Assembly (NCBI GenBank): GCA_026707585.1 | Contig: JAPOWQ010000040.1 | Coordinates: forward strand, 62,001-126,000 | Source of the DNA: Chloroflexota bacterium | GTDB taxonomy: Bacteria > Chloroflexota > UBA11872 | DNA: 64,000 nt | Direction: 5' to 3' | Shown: in pieces, positions 1 to 9,843 of the stretch | Position numbering within the stretch: position 1 is the first letter of the stretch | How the letters are laid out: the number at the start of each line of letters is the position of its first letter | Notes under the pieces: model-generated | The model's input: only the letters and a program-made list of their open reading frames with translations | Told to the model about the DNA's origin: nothing | The model's database searches: none | Translations under genes and position numbers: made by a program

Positions 1-330
1 CGTGGAATCGCGCGCCGATGTGCGGCGTGATGCTCTCAGTCGGGAGCGACCACAGCGTGGCGTCGGCCGGGAGCAGATCCGCGATAGAGACAGCGAGCGC
101 CGCGCCGCCAAAGTGGGCGTCACGGGGTCGGCGCACCAAGGCTCGCTCATCGTGCAAGGCCCCGCGCCCCCGGCGTTGATCAGCAGGGAGTCCTTCCGCA
201 TGGCGTCGAGCACGTTGACGTCAATCAGCTGAATCGTCTGCGGCCTTTCCGGGAGCAGTGCGATCGCGACGTCGGGGGACCACACCTTCGGCGGGTTGCC
301 AAGGCGCCGAGGGCGGGGCGGTCGTGCGGC
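1..330 (-). pseudogene. D-isomer-specific 2-hydroxyacid dehydrogenase, C-terminal remnant, frameshifted and cut by window edge
   Basis: Two overlapping minus-strand frames together give the C-terminal half of an NAD-dependent D-2-hydroxyacid dehydrogenase. One frame (about 330 down to 160) reads LLPERPQTIQLIDVNVLDAM followed by DSLLINAGG, the usual helix and strand before the catalytic Arg/Glu loop. The other frame (about 155 down to 1) reads DERALVRRPRDAHFGGAAL, then LLPADATLW and ITPHIGARF, with the family's catalytic His in TPHIG. The switch lies near 145-165, so an indel breaks the gene. The family interconverts 2-oxoacids and D-2-hydroxyacids. The N-terminal part above about 330 is not recognisable and the C-terminus runs off the window. 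No intact start was found. A sequencing indel is the alternative explanation. Confidence 0.65.
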
Positions 331-590
331 ACCCAACGGCCTTCACGATGACCTGGCCAAACGGCCATGAGGTTAGAGCTCGATGAGTCTGCTTGAGCGA
401 AAGATATTTGGCTCTGTACTATTCGTAATCAGAATCGGTACTGCGATTCTGAAGGAACCGGCGGGAGGCAACGGACAGCGGTCGTGCGCGCAGCGACGAC
501 TGATCGCCCGACGCGCACGGACGCGGCATCGATTCCTCGACTGGCCATCGGGTCGACTGGATGTGGCGTGCGTAGCAGCGGAGGCGCAGA

Positions 591-2284
591 ATGAACGGCG
601 TAAGTAGACGTGCTCTTGTTCGGATGATGGGCACCGGCGCCCTGGGATCCGCTGGCGCCGCGCTCTGGGCAGCCTGCGGTGAGACCCAGGTCGTGACCAA
701 AGAGGTCCCGGTCGAGAGGGTCGTCGTCAAGTAAGTCCCGGTAGAGAAGATCGTTACTCAGCAGGTTGAAAGAATCGTGACCCAGGAGGTCGTGAACGTC
801 GTGCGGCAGGAAGTTCCCGTCGAGAAGGTGGTTGAGGTCAAGCAGGTTGTCGAGGTCCCGGTCGAAAAGGTTGTCGAAAAGGTCGTCACCAAGGAAGTAG
901 AGACGGTCGTCGAGAAAGTCGTCGAGGTCGAGGCGCAGCTTCCGCCCGTGACCGTGGTATTTCGTCCACGACCACACGTCGGGTCCGCGCGGCGCCGCGA
1001 TGGGATGGGGCCTGGATCGATTCGCGCAGACGGTGCCCCACATCAATATCAAGTTCGTGCCTCAGCCTCACACCTACGAGGAGTCCTTCAGCATTCAGAT
1101 GGTCGCGGGCACGGCGGGTGAACTGGCGCTCTTGTCCGGCTGGTTCAAGTCACGCTTCCAGGCGTCAGGCGGCTTCATGCAGATCGATGACGTCGTGCGC
1201 AAGTTCGACACGTTCAATCCGCACGACTACTACTTCTACCCGGATACGAACGATCTGACGTTTACCGATACCCTGCCCATTGGGCATCTGGATGGCCTTC
1301 GGGGCCCCATGTTCGGTCTGCCTTATCAGGGCAATCTGAACACCCAGATCATTCAACCTTGACATCATGGAGCAGTCTGGAATCGAGTGGCCGACGACGG
1401 GTCGGTGGGGTATCCAGACAGAGTTCCTGGAGGCACTCCAGAAGGCGACCGACCCCGAAGCGCAGCAATGGGGGCTTCTCGCGAACGGGAGCTGGTACGG
1501 GATGTGGTACTCGTGGGGATGGGCGCTGGCCGACGATCCCAATCTGCGTTACCGATCGGCGGACGGCCTGCGGACGACGATGTGGGACAGCGACGGTGAC
1601 GCAGGGATCCGCCTTGTCAATGACCTGATCCATACACATGGTGCGGCGCCGCCGGTTTCCGAGACGCGGGAGCTGGCGGGTGAGTTTGGCGATCCGTTCT
1701 CCGCCGGACGCGTGATGGTCAGGTCGGCGGGATCGGTTGGCACCTTTGCGACGCGGATCAAGGACCGGTTTCGGTGGTCGCGAATGCCAACGGTCGAAGG
1801 CCCGCGCGGGCCTGCGCCATACGCCATGACCATGCAGCCGCACTTGGTGACGAATTCCGCCGAGACGCGCGGCAACGTGGAAGCGTGTGTTGAGGTCTGC
1901 TTGTTCTTCGCCGGCCGGGAAGTCCAGGGACGGGTCGGTATCGATCGGGGATCGGTGCCGATCAGGAAGGACGTCCTGGCATCGCCGGAATACGCGGCGG
2001 GACCGCCGGAGAACCACGGCATGATGAAGGACTTCTTCGAGCAGCCGGACGCGCGCTCGGCGCAGATGGCGCATCCGGCGTGGCGGGACTGGCAGCGCGG
2101 CGGAAGTCCGCGCATCCAGAATCTGTCGGCAATCCTGCTCGGCGAGTTCAGCATCGATGAGGGCATCGAGCAGACGCTGAAGTCGGCGGATCGCGCGCTC
2201 GAACAGTCCCACGAGTCGTGGCAAGAGCTGCGGAACTGGTGGCAGGAGCGCCCGAACCCGATCAAGCCCGAGGAGTTTGGCTAG
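591..2284 (+). pseudogene. ABC transporter extracellular solute-binding lipoprotein (family 1), broken by one stop and two frameshifts
   Basis: The start at 591 gives a Tat/lipoprotein-like leader (SRRALVRMMGTGALGSAG, lipobox-like LWAACG) and then a Val-Glu-Lys repeat linker (VVTKEVPVERVVVK). A TAA at 732-734 sits where the repeat predicts Glu (GAA), after which the same frame continues the repeat to about 955. The reading then moves to a second frame (YFVHDHTSGPRGAAMGWG onward, to 1362) and to a third frame from about 1367 (MEQSGIEWP, then FLEALQKATDPEAQQWG), typical of sugar-type solute-binding proteins. That third frame runs to 2284. The product would have been a surface lipoprotein delivering a carbohydrate-like ligand to an ABC importer. 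No permease genes are nearby. One nonsense and two indels argue for a pseudogene unless the region was badly sequenced. Confidence 0.8.
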
Positions 2285-2455
2285 GCCAGGTCGACGGACG
2301 CCCAGTTCCGGTCGTTGTGCAACGGCCGTGACGTGAGCCGCTGCAGTGGTCGCGCGGTTGCGGCAGCGAATACGCTGGTCCGGATGGATGATACTGGACG
2401 ATCAGGTTTCCGATGGCGTCCGCGCGGACTCGGTCGACAGGCCTGAGATAACTGC

Positions 2456-3937
2456 ATGTCAGACGAGCCGCTGATCGCCGCTCCGCGCAGGCCGCCAAAC
2501 ATCCTGTGGTACTGCACCGACCATCAACGGTTCGACACGGTGGCGGCCCTGGGAAACCCCGAGATTCGCACGCCACACCTTGACGAACTGGTCCGGCAGG
2601 GTGCGGCGTTCACGCATGCGTACTGCCAGAGCCCGTTGTGCTGTCCCAGCCGAGCGAGCTTCATGACCGGCCGCTATCCCGGCGCCATCCACGTCAACTA
2701 CAACGCGCTCGATTACTTTCCGGGGGCGGCGGAGTCCACGCTGGTCAGCCGGCTGCTGGCGGACGCGGGCTACGAGTGCGGTCTGGTGGGAAAACTCCAC
2801 CTGGCTGACGGCCACGGCGATCCCCACGCGACCGAGCCTCGCGTAAACGATGGGTTTGGGTGGTTCGATTGGAGCCTGGGTCCGCACGACGATTGGGCGC
2901 CGGGCGTTCATGGCTACGCCGACTGGATTCGGGCGAAGGGCCACGAGCCGTCGGCGGTCTTCGCGCGCCGCCCAACCACGCCGAATCGGCGCTACGCGCC
3001 GACGCCGGATTGCGACAACATCCCGGTCGAACTGCACCAATCGACGTGGTGCAGCGAGCGGGCGATCGCGTTTATCGAGCAGGCGCGAGAGCCTTGGCTG
3101 TTGTGCGTGAATGTGAATGATCCGCATCCGCCGTTCGATCCGCCGTGGGAGTACTACCGGCGTTACGATCCCGACTCGCTGTCCGATCCCTACTTCCGGG
3201 AGAGCGACCTCGACCAGCAGGAACGCCTCGCGGACATTGAGTGGCGGGCGCGGCGGCCGATGCCGACGCGTCCGTCCGACATGGATGCAAAGCGCGTCAG
3301 AGCCGCGTACTACGCGATGATCGAGCTCATCGATGCGGAATTCGGACGCATCGTCGAGCACCTGGAGGCGGCCGGCCAGCTCCGCGACACGGTGATTGTT
3401 TTCATGAGCGATCACGGCGAGATGCTGGGTGATCACGGGCTGCTGGAAAAGGGCTGCCGGTTCTACGAGGGAATGGTGCGGGTTCCGCTGGTGATGGCGT
3501 GGCCGGGCCGAATTCCGGCGGGGAGTCGCTGCGATTCGCTTGTCGAACTGACCGATGTCGCCCCGACGCTGCTGGAATTCGCCGGGCAGCCGATCCCATC
3601 GCTCATGCAGGGCCGGTCGCTCGCACCCGTGATTGAACGTAGTGACGGCGGCGGCGAAGCGCATCGGGACTTCGTTCGCACGGAGTACTACGGTGCACGC
3701 GGACGGCCAGCGGGCAGGAGCTTCGCCACGATGTACCGCGATACACGCTGGAAGCTCGTGGTCTACCACAACCACGGCACGGGCGAGCTTTACGACCTGG
3801 ACGACGATCCATGGGAGTTTGTGGATCGCTGGAACGATCCCGACTTTCGGGACGTAAAGTCGGATCTCATTGCGCGGAGTTTCGATGCCACGGCGCTGGC
3901 GGCCGATCCGGGTCCGCCGCGGCGGCAGGATCGATGA
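2456..3937 (+). CDS. Sulfatase (formylglycine-dependent, type I)
   Basis: A 493-residue alkaline-phosphatase-superfamily sulfatase. The N-terminus has NILWYCTDHQR with the metal-binding Asp. The activation motif is C62-C-P-S-R66, in which C62 is the Cys converted to formylglycine. SDHGEMLGDHG lies near residue 325, the usual second metal/active-site block. The C-terminus has the WKLVVYHNHGTGELYDLDDD strand region typical of polysaccharide and choline sulfatases. There is no obvious signal peptide, so it is probably cytoplasmic or exported by another route. It precedes an amidohydrolase and a nitrilase on the same strand, with short gaps, and probably shares a transcript with them. It removes sulfate esters from organic sulfates; the substrate cannot be read from the sequence. 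Confidence 0.9.
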   Translation: MSDEPLIAAPRRPPNILWYCTDHQRFDTVAALGNPEIRTPHLDELVRQGAAFTHAYCQSPLCCPSRASFMTGRYPGAIHVNYNALDYFPGAAESTLVSRLLADAGYECGLVGKLHLADGHGDPHATEPRVNDGFGWFDWSLGPHDDWAPGVHGYADWIRAKGHEPSAVFARRPTTPNRRYAPTPDCDNIPVELHQSTWCSERAIAFIEQAREPWLLCVNVNDPHPPFDPPWEYYRRYDPDSLSDPYFRESDLDQQERLADIEWRARRPMPTRPSDMDAKRVRAAYYAMIELIDAEFGRIVEHLEAAGQLRDTVIVFMSDHGEMLGDHGLLEKGCRFYEGMVRVPLVMAWPGRIPAGSRCDSLVELTDVAPTLLEFAGQPIPSLMQGRSLAPVIERSDGGGEAHRDFVRTEYYGARGRPAGRSFATMYRDTRWKLVVYHNHGTGELYDLDDDPWEFVDRWNDPDFRDVKSDLIARSFDATALAADPGPPRRQDR

Positions 3938-3965
3938 AGACTAACGACCGGACTGGGGGACGGCG

Positions 3966-5090
3966 ATGATCGTTGATGGCCATGCGTACTGCTTTCCGAG
4001 TCCGAACGAACGGCTGGATCCGCCCAGCGACGAGGACCCGCTGCGGCACCTCCAGCGGGAGATGGGCAAACATCACCAGCCGGCCTGGCGGATGCGCGAC
4101 CGTGCCCCCGCCGGTGTGGATGCGCTGATTGATCTCGGGCGCTGGGAAACGCTCAACTCGCTCAAGGAGGCTGACTTTCGCGCTGCGGGGTTCGGGCGCT
4201 TCGAGTGGCGGAGCGGCAGCGAGGCTATCGCCAAGCAGTATCAGCCCCCGTCCATGCAGGACATGGCCTACCCGCCGGAGCGGCTGGTGGCCGAGATGGA
4301 CTACGCAAATATCGAATGGGCCTTGCTGCACAAGTTCCAGGGAACGACGAACGACTACATGGCCGCCTGTGTTCGGGACTTCCCTCGGCGACTCCGCGCT
4401 CTCGCGCATGTCGCCGAGTGGCGAGTCGCCGACGACCCTGATGCAGCGATCGCCGAAGTGACGCGCGCGATAACCGAGCTCAAGCTCAGCGGCCTGCAAT
4501 TCATGCCGTACCAGATGGACCTGTACGGGCACCACGAGCCGTGGGACGGGCCCGAGTATCGACCGTTCTGGGATTCCGTTGCGGATCTGGGCGTGCCCGT
4601 CTACCTCACGCTGCTAGGTCGGCGGGACCCAGCGATCGAGAGCTATCGCAACGAACTGCGAACGCTGGAACGCTGGATGGAGCGATACCCGGACATCACC
4701 GTCGTGCACACGCACGGATTCCCCTGGCGGATGTACATCGATGGCGATCACGTTGCGTTGCCGGACTACGTCTGGGAACCGTATGCAAACCCCCGGCTGC
4801 ATCTGCAGCTGCTGTTTCCGATTTCATTGGGCAACGTCTGGGACTATCCGATGCGAGAGGTGCACCCGGTCATCGAGACGTGTGTGAGCCGAATCGGCGC
4901 CCGGCGCCTGATCTGGGGAACGGATATGCCGATGGTCATGCGATTCTGGACGTACAGGCAGAACGTCGACTTCATCGGCCGGTACTGCGAATTCCTCATG
5001 GATGAGGACCGCGCCGCGATTCTCGGCGGAACCGCAGCGCGATTGATGGACGTGCCAGGCGACGGTTCAGCCTCACCGGAAGCTTCCTAG
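3966..5090 (+). CDS. Amidohydrolase-2 family (ACMSD-like) metal-dependent hydrolase
   Basis: 374 residues of the TIM-barrel amidohydrolase-2 fold. The N-terminal metal motif appears as DGHAY, so the usual second His of DxHxH is Tyr. VVHTHGFPWRM near residue 245 and WGTDMP near residue 319 supply the later His and the catalytic Asp. Family members hydrolyse or decarboxylate small cyclic or aromatic acids. The start is preceded by a purine-rich GGGGGACGGCG. It lies 28 bases after the sulfatase and 40 bases before a nitrilase homologue, suggesting a small catabolic operon. The altered HxH may indicate a changed metal site. Confidence 0.8.
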   Translation: MIVDGHAYCFPSPNERLDPPSDEDPLRHLQREMGKHHQPAWRMRDRAPAGVDALIDLGRWETLNSLKEADFRAAGFGRFEWRSGSEAIAKQYQPPSMQDMAYPPERLVAEMDYANIEWALLHKFQGTTNDYMAACVRDFPRRLRALAHVAEWRVADDPDAAIAEVTRAITELKLSGLQFMPYQMDLYGHHEPWDGPEYRPFWDSVADLGVPVYLTLLGRRDPAIESYRNELRTLERWMERYPDITVVHTHGFPWRMYIDGDHVALPDYVWEPYANPRLHLQLLFPISLGNVWDYPMREVHPVIETCVSRIGARRLIWGTDMPMVMRFWTYRQNVDFIGRYCEFLMDEDRAAILGGTAARLMDVPGDGSASPEAS

Positions 5091-5130
5091 GCGTGACCGG
5101 ACACCGGTCAGCACCGGGCAGCTAAGGCTG

Positions 5131-5988
5131 ATGTACCGCTCAATTGTCGCGAGCGCGGTCTCCATCAAGCCGACCAAGTGGGAGAAGGCTGAGAACGCCG
5201 ACAAGCTCGAGGCGTTCATTCGCGAGGCTGCGCGCGAGCGGCCCGATGTGATCGTCGCGCCGGAGGGATTCCTCGTGGGATACGTGGTATTGGAAGTCGT
5301 CCGCGACCCTTCCAAGGCCGAAGCGATGCACGCGCTGGCCGAGCCTCTCGATGGGCCGTATATCCAGCGCTTTCAAGCGCTGGCGCGCGGCCTGAAGCGG
5401 AACATCTGTTTCGGCTTCGCCGAGCGTCGTGATGACGGGATCTACAACTGCGCCGCCTTCATCGGGTCGGACGGGGCGCTGTGCGGCACGTATCGCAAGA
5501 CGCAGCTGTCCGAAGGCACGCATCCGTCGTGGGACTTCAATCGCGTCGGACGGCGCTTGCGCGGCATCGATACACCCGTTGGGCGGGTGGGCGTGCTGAT
5601 CTGCAATGACCGCTGGAACGCCCACATCGCCCGGACCGATGTGATGGACGGCGCGCAAGTGCTGCTGATCCCATCGTTCGGATCGCGAAAACGCGCCCAG
5701 AACGAGGCCGTTATGGCGCGCGCGCGGGAAAACGGTGTGCCGGTGGTCGAGGCGGCCGTGGGCGTCAATCTCATCATCAGCAAGGGCGAGGTGGTGGCGT
5801 ACACGTGGGGCGTCGATCGGATCACCACGGCGCGCATCGACATTCCAGCATGGCCGGCGCCGGCCCTGGCGGACGACATGGAGCGCATCTACCTGGCCGG
5901 GCAGGACGCCGAGATGCTTCGCCGGCATCGCCACATGATTGAGGAATTGAAACGGGAGGCGGCCGCCCAGCGGGCAACGGCCGGCTGA
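5131..5988 (+). CDS. Carbon-nitrogen hydrolase (nitrilase superfamily)
   Basis: 285 residues, the usual length for a single-domain nitrilase-superfamily amidase. The catalytic triad is visible: Glu45 in VAPEGFLVG, Lys123 in TYRKTQL, and Cys158 in VLICNDRW. This points to an amide or carbamoyl hydrolase acting in the cytoplasm. It is the last gene of the plus-strand run that begins with the sulfatase. The C-terminal tail is charged and helical (MIEELKREAAAQR). The substrate is unknown; nitrile hydrolysis itself is less likely than amide hydrolysis for this branch. Confidence 0.88.
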   Translation: MYRSIVASAVSIKPTKWEKAENADKLEAFIREAARERPDVIVAPEGFLVGYVVLEVVRDPSKAEAMHALAEPLDGPYIQRFQALARGLKRNICFGFAERRDDGIYNCAAFIGSDGALCGTYRKTQLSEGTHPSWDFNRVGRRLRGIDTPVGRVGVLICNDRWNAHIARTDVMDGAQVLLIPSFGSRKRAQNEAVMARARENGVPVVEAAVGVNLIISKGEVVAYTWGVDRITTARIDIPAWPAPALADDMERIYLAGQDAEMLRRHRHMIEELKREAAAQRATAG

Positions 5989-6156
5989 GTCTGATACGAC
6001 TCGGACGCACGCTTGGACAAAGTCGCCTGGCGGCGTCGCACCGGTGAACGAACCCGCCGAGACCGTGCCGGGCAACACCGCCCAAGCCACGCCGGCGTCC
6101 GTCGCCTGACGTGCACCAGTCCTGGTTGCAAAGACTGGGTGTTGGTCAGCTAAGCC

Positions 6157-6936
6157 TCAGCCTGTGCGAACGGGGAGCCCGTAGTCCTGCTGCCGCGGGA
6201 GTAACGCCACGTCGGCGGTCGGGGCGAAGTACTCATAGACGGGCCCGCGGCGCTTGTGCGGCGAGGTATTGGGCGCGGAGAAGTGATAGGTGAGGCAGTG
6301 GAAGAGAAGCGCGCCGCCCGCCGGCACTTCGGCCTGGACGACGTCGTCGCGATCGAACAGCTCCGGCGCCAGCGGGTTGGTATGCAGGCCACGCCGGTGA
6401 CTGCCCGGCACGACCTCGATACAGCCGTTCTCCGCCGACGAGTCATCCAGGTAGTACTGGATCGCCACCACCGGCGCGCGTTCGGGCGTGAGGTCCGTGC
6501 CCTGTCCGATGAGCCGGGCGACCTCCGCCGGCGCGACAAAGCCCTCGGAGAGATCCTGGTGCCAGTGCTTGGCCGATCCCTCGAACGGCGGCTTCATCAT
6601 CAGCTTGGAGTGGTGGAACCGGAGATCCGGCCCCAGCAAGTCCTCGAAGACATCCAGCGTAAACGGATGCGTCATGAGCGCACGCCACGGCTCGCCGCCG
6701 TGGTGATGGATTGCCTGGATCTTTCGCAAGGCGACGTGGTCATCCGTGCTGGTCTTCTCGACGTCGAAGTGGGGGTGTCGATGGTGTTGGGCCCAGGCCT
6801 CGAGCACGTCGACCGACGCTCGCAGGACGTCGAGATCGGCCGGCGCGATGGCTTCCTCGAGTACCAGGAATCCCTGGTCGTGGAAGGCCCCGACTTGTGA
6901 TGCGGTCAGGCGATTGAGGGTGCGGGTCATTAGCAC
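6157..6936 (-). CDS. Phytanoyl-CoA dioxygenase (PhyH) family protein
   Basis: 259 residues of the Fe(II)/2-oxoglutarate-dependent PhyH family. KHWHQDLSEGF supplies the His-x-Asp iron ligands and LTYHFSAPNTSP supplies the distal His. The region ENGCIEVVPGSHRRGLH is the family's usual core strand. The enzyme would hydroxylate a small organic substrate using oxygen and 2-oxoglutarate. It lies just beyond the terminator end of the propeller gene at 6995-8527 on the same strand, so the two may be cotranscribed. A second PhyH gene lies at 31915. Confidence 0.88.
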   Translation of the reverse strand: MLMTRTLNRLTASQVGAFHDQGFLVLEEAIAPADLDVLRASVDVLEAWAQHHRHPHFDVEKTSTDDHVALRKIQAIHHHGGEPWRALMTHPFTLDVFEDLLGPDLRFHHSKLMMKPPFEGSAKHWHQDLSEGFVAPAEVARLIGQGTDLTPERAPVVAIQYYLDDSSAENGCIEVVPGSHRRGLHTNPLAPELFDRDDVVQAEVPAGGALLFHCLTYHFSAPNTSPHKRRGPVYEYFAPTADVALLPRQQDYGLPVRTG

Positions 6937-6994
6937 AGCGGTCCCCTCCAGTTCTGTACTCGACTCGGTGTTGGTCGACGCGTTCGATCAGAGT

Positions 6995-8527
6995 TCATTC
7001 TGAACGATCCGTAAAGGTGAATCCGTGCAGCCGGGCCTGGCCGTAGATCCAGAATCGCAGCTGCACGGGCTCGGCGACGGACGGCAGGTGCAGGGAGTCG
7101 GCTCAGCGGACAGGCCGATCGGCGCCATCGGCGCTGAGGTGATGGCCGTCGGCGCCCTCGAAGCCCTCAATCTCCTCGCCGATCGAATCAAGCACGGCGA
7201 CGTCAATCCAACTGCGACCCGCCAACGTCCCGCTCACGCCTGCGGACAGCCCAACCGCCCCAGCCGTGGGCTCGATCGGAATCGTCGTAACGATGGCCGG
7301 CATCTCGCCATCGCGGGACTCCAGGCCGGTGAAGCCGTCGAGCGGGAGCGTGGCGAGACCCATCTGGGCGGGGTAGATGCTTCCCACGCTCTGCGGCCAT
7401 CCCACTTTTTTGTGCACGCGGTCGCCGAGCGGCCACATCGTCCAAGTCTCGGCCTGACCGGAGTAGTAGAGGCGAAGCTCAGAGCCGTACACGACCACGT
7501 CGCTTGAAGTCACGATGAAACCGCTGTCCCACTCGTGCCTGGCGCCGCGACGAGTCACTGGCTCATGGGCGTTCACGCGCCTGAATATCTCGCCATCCCG
7601 GCTGACGGCGAGCCGCACGTCTCCCACGCACGAATCGAGCAGCGGCTCGATCCACCCGAATTCGTAGAGCATGAAGTAGTAGCCCTTCCACGGGAAGACC
7701 GAGATGAAGTGGATTTGAAACTCTTCGCCATCGTCCGGGTCGATGATCGGGTTGTGGGTTGAGCGGGTCCACGTCCACGGGTCCGGGCCGAACGCCATGC
7801 CGCCCTTGCGGCTCGTCCAGCCGCCTCGCTCAGGCGACTTGGGCGCGGAGATCTGGCCGTAGCACTTGTAGCGGCGCTGTGGATCGGGGTCCTGGGGGTC
7901 GTACAACACCTGGTGAACGTCGAACCATGCTAGAGGATCGGGGAGCCAGCGGTAGGCCCCGTCCGGCGTGCGAGCGGATGTCAGACACGGCTTTCCCTCG
8001 CGCGTGAAGTGAATGCCGTCGGGTGAGTTCCAGATCTCCTTGTTCTCGCTTTCGTCCGGAAGAAAGAGCTTGTAGCGACGATCAGGATTCGGATCCGCTA
8101 TGTCCTTGAGGCAGGGGCCGTTCGTCCGGCGCGGCGTGTTGTCAACGAGCAGGTTGTTCGCACGCGAGCCCTTGTACTCGCAGATGCCAAGGTCCGGGCG
8201 ATCCCAGGCGATGCCATCCACGCTGGTGGCATAGCCCGTACGCGGTCGCTGGATGCCGGCCTCCTCGGCGTCAATGCCCATGTACCAGCACTTGAATACG
8301 CCGTCTTCGGCGTCCCAGAGAACTGTTCCCTGCCAGGGCGACGCCTGCATCGAATCTCAGCGTCCGATCAGCCCGGCCGCGAGGACGGGATTGGCCGGGT
8401 GTTTCGAGGCGCTGGACACGACGGGGCGCGCGTTGTGCATCTCGGCCACCTCGAGCAGGTCGGCGAAGAGGACGCTTCGGCCTGGCGTAATCGCCAGGCG
8501 GACCGACTCCGGATAGGCGGCCGGCAT
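6995..8527 (-). pseudogene. Propeller-type glycosidase-like protein with two in-frame UGA codons at conserved Trp positions
   Basis: One uninterrupted frame from ATG 8527 to TGA 6995 gives about 510 codons, broken only by TGA at 8357-8359 and 7103-7105. It matches the intact paralogue at 45507-46934: KHPANPVL early, GVFKCWYMG, WDSGFIV, and the C-terminal VQLRFWIYGQARLHGFTF. Aligned with that paralogue, the first TGA falls on the Trp of DEWDAVRAS and the second on the Trp of ASWQGAE. Other family members have Trp at both sites (RAWEHH; VTWAG). It belongs to a five-bladed beta-propeller glycoside-hydrolase-like family with SxDGxxW repeats and a C-terminal beta-sandwich. It is divergent from a GntR gene. 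Either two TGG-to-TGA changes inactivated it, or UGA is read through here. Confidence 0.75.
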
Positions 8528-8628
8528 CAGTGACGTCCGTGCGGCCGCCGGGGCGAGATGCTCGGGCACGCGCGTGGGCTCAATGGCTCCGTCGCCAACG
8601 CCATACGCTTGCACTGCGTAATAAGGTC

Positions 8629-8637
8629 ATACAGTAT
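8629..8637. promoter_or_regulatory. Candidate operator palindrome between divergent genes
   Basis: ATACAGTAT is a perfect short palindrome in an AT-rich patch of the 170-base gap between the propeller gene (minus) and the GntR regulator (plus). GntR/FadR-type proteins often control the gene divergent from their own. The spacing is suitable, but the site is short and single, so this is only a candidate. Confidence 0.25.
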
Positions 8638-8697
8638 ACAGACATCTCCCATTTCCGTCGGGCGGCGGTCACTGCGCCTGCCCCACTTGGAGTCGCC

Positions 8698-9474
8698 GTG
8701 AGGACCGTTGGTACGTTGTTGCCAGACGTCGACCGGTCTCAGATTCCGGACGGCGGCGCGTCTGGCTTCGAGAGCGCGCACTTGTCGCTGATTCGCCGCC
8801 GCCCAACGGTGGCCGAGTCGATTGCTGAAGTCTTGACCGACGCGATCGTCTACGGGGATGTGGAGCCAGGCGCACCGATTACGCAGCTAGAGCTCGCCAG
8901 GCGATTCGATGTTTCGCGCATTGCCGTGCGCGACGCGCTGCACCTGTTGCGGCGGCGCGGTCTGATTGTCGACAGCCCGAGTCATCGGACCTTCGTTCAG
9001 ACGGTGTCGATCGAGACCGCGCGCGAGGTCGCCGACTATCGCGTCCTGCTGGAGGCGGAGGCGGCGCGCATCGCCTGTCAGCGGCGGACACCTGGTGACC
9101 TGGAGGAACTCGACCAGCACATCGCGCGCCAGAAGGAACTCGCGCGTCGCGACGACTTCGGCGGGTTCAGGCGTGCCGACGTGGCCTTCCACAGTCGAAT
9201 CGCCGACCTGTGTGATAACACGCTGCTGGCCGAACAGCTCGAATACGTTGCCTACCGCTCCCAGCAGATCGTCAGCTATGCGACCCGCGTCACGCCCGAC
9301 GGGAAGGACTACGACAAGACGCGGGGGATGCGGGCGACCGTTCGGAGGCACGGCCAGATGGTTCGGGCGTTGCGGAGCCGTGACGCTGAGCACGCGGAGC
9401 AGGTGTTTCGCGCGTGTATCGCTGAGTCACACGCCCGGCTGTTAGACCGTCTGCGTGCGAGCGAGCACGTCTAA
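8698..9474 (+). CDS. GntR-family transcriptional regulator (FadR/FCD subfamily)
   Basis: 258 residues from a GTG start at 8698; the longer frame to 8530 would run over the divergent promoter region and is less likely. The N-terminal winged helix is clear: VAESIAEVLTDAIVYGD, LARRFDVSRIAVRDALHLL, then a wing ending FVQTV. The C-terminal half is a helical FCD ligand domain (DYRVLLEAEAARIA, AFHSRIADLCDN, HGQMVRALRSRDAEHAEQ), which usually binds a carboxylate metabolite through a metal. The divergent neighbour is a propeller glycosidase-like gene that it probably controls. Confidence 0.88.
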   Translation: MRTVGTLLPDVDRSQIPDGGASGFESAHLSLIRRRPTVAESIAEVLTDAIVYGDVEPGAPITQLELARRFDVSRIAVRDALHLLRRRGLIVDSPSHRTFVQTVSIETAREVADYRVLLEAEAARIACQRRTPGDLEELDQHIARQKELARRDDFGGFRRADVAFHSRIADLCDNTLLAEQLEYVAYRSQQIVSYATRVTPDGKDYDKTRGMRATVRRHGQMVRALRSRDAEHAEQVFRACIAESHARLLDRLRASEHV

Positions 9475-9843
9475 GGACGGCGCCATGACGGGCGATCTGC
9501 GGACGGCGACGCGCGGCTTGGCATGGTGCGGGAACTGGCGGCGGGGCAGTCCCGCAGACTCGGGTGGGCGGCCGATTCGCGTGGTATCGGGGTGGTCCCA
9601 ATTGAGCTCGCAGGCAAGGTGCGCAATCCAAGTCTCTTTTGGGTCGAAGTAATGGAGTGGATGCACTCGGAGTAGGTACGCTTGATCGGGATAGTCTGAT
9701 TGCTGGGCAATAGCCAGTTCAGAATCGCACCGGCAGGCATGAAAGTGCTATTGGTAGCATTTGCGACAAATTGAGGGCTGATAGCTGCGTAAACTTTGCC
9801 TGAGGGCATAGGGAAGTGCATTGAGCCTCTAGAAATGGTGCAA
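9475..9843. other. Gap of 369 bases with no recognisable gene
   Basis: Short frames exist on both strands but none shows a recognisable motif. Composition becomes AT-rich from about 9650 to 9840, consistent with a promoter region for the M16 peptidase gene that follows. Confidence 0.5.

Noticed and set aside
6995-8527. Reading the two UGA codons of the propeller gene as selenocysteine
   Set aside because: Paralogues have Trp, not Cys, at both sites; the protein has no redox motif. A 4-bp hairpin with a 3-base loop follows the first UGA but is weak, and none follows the second.
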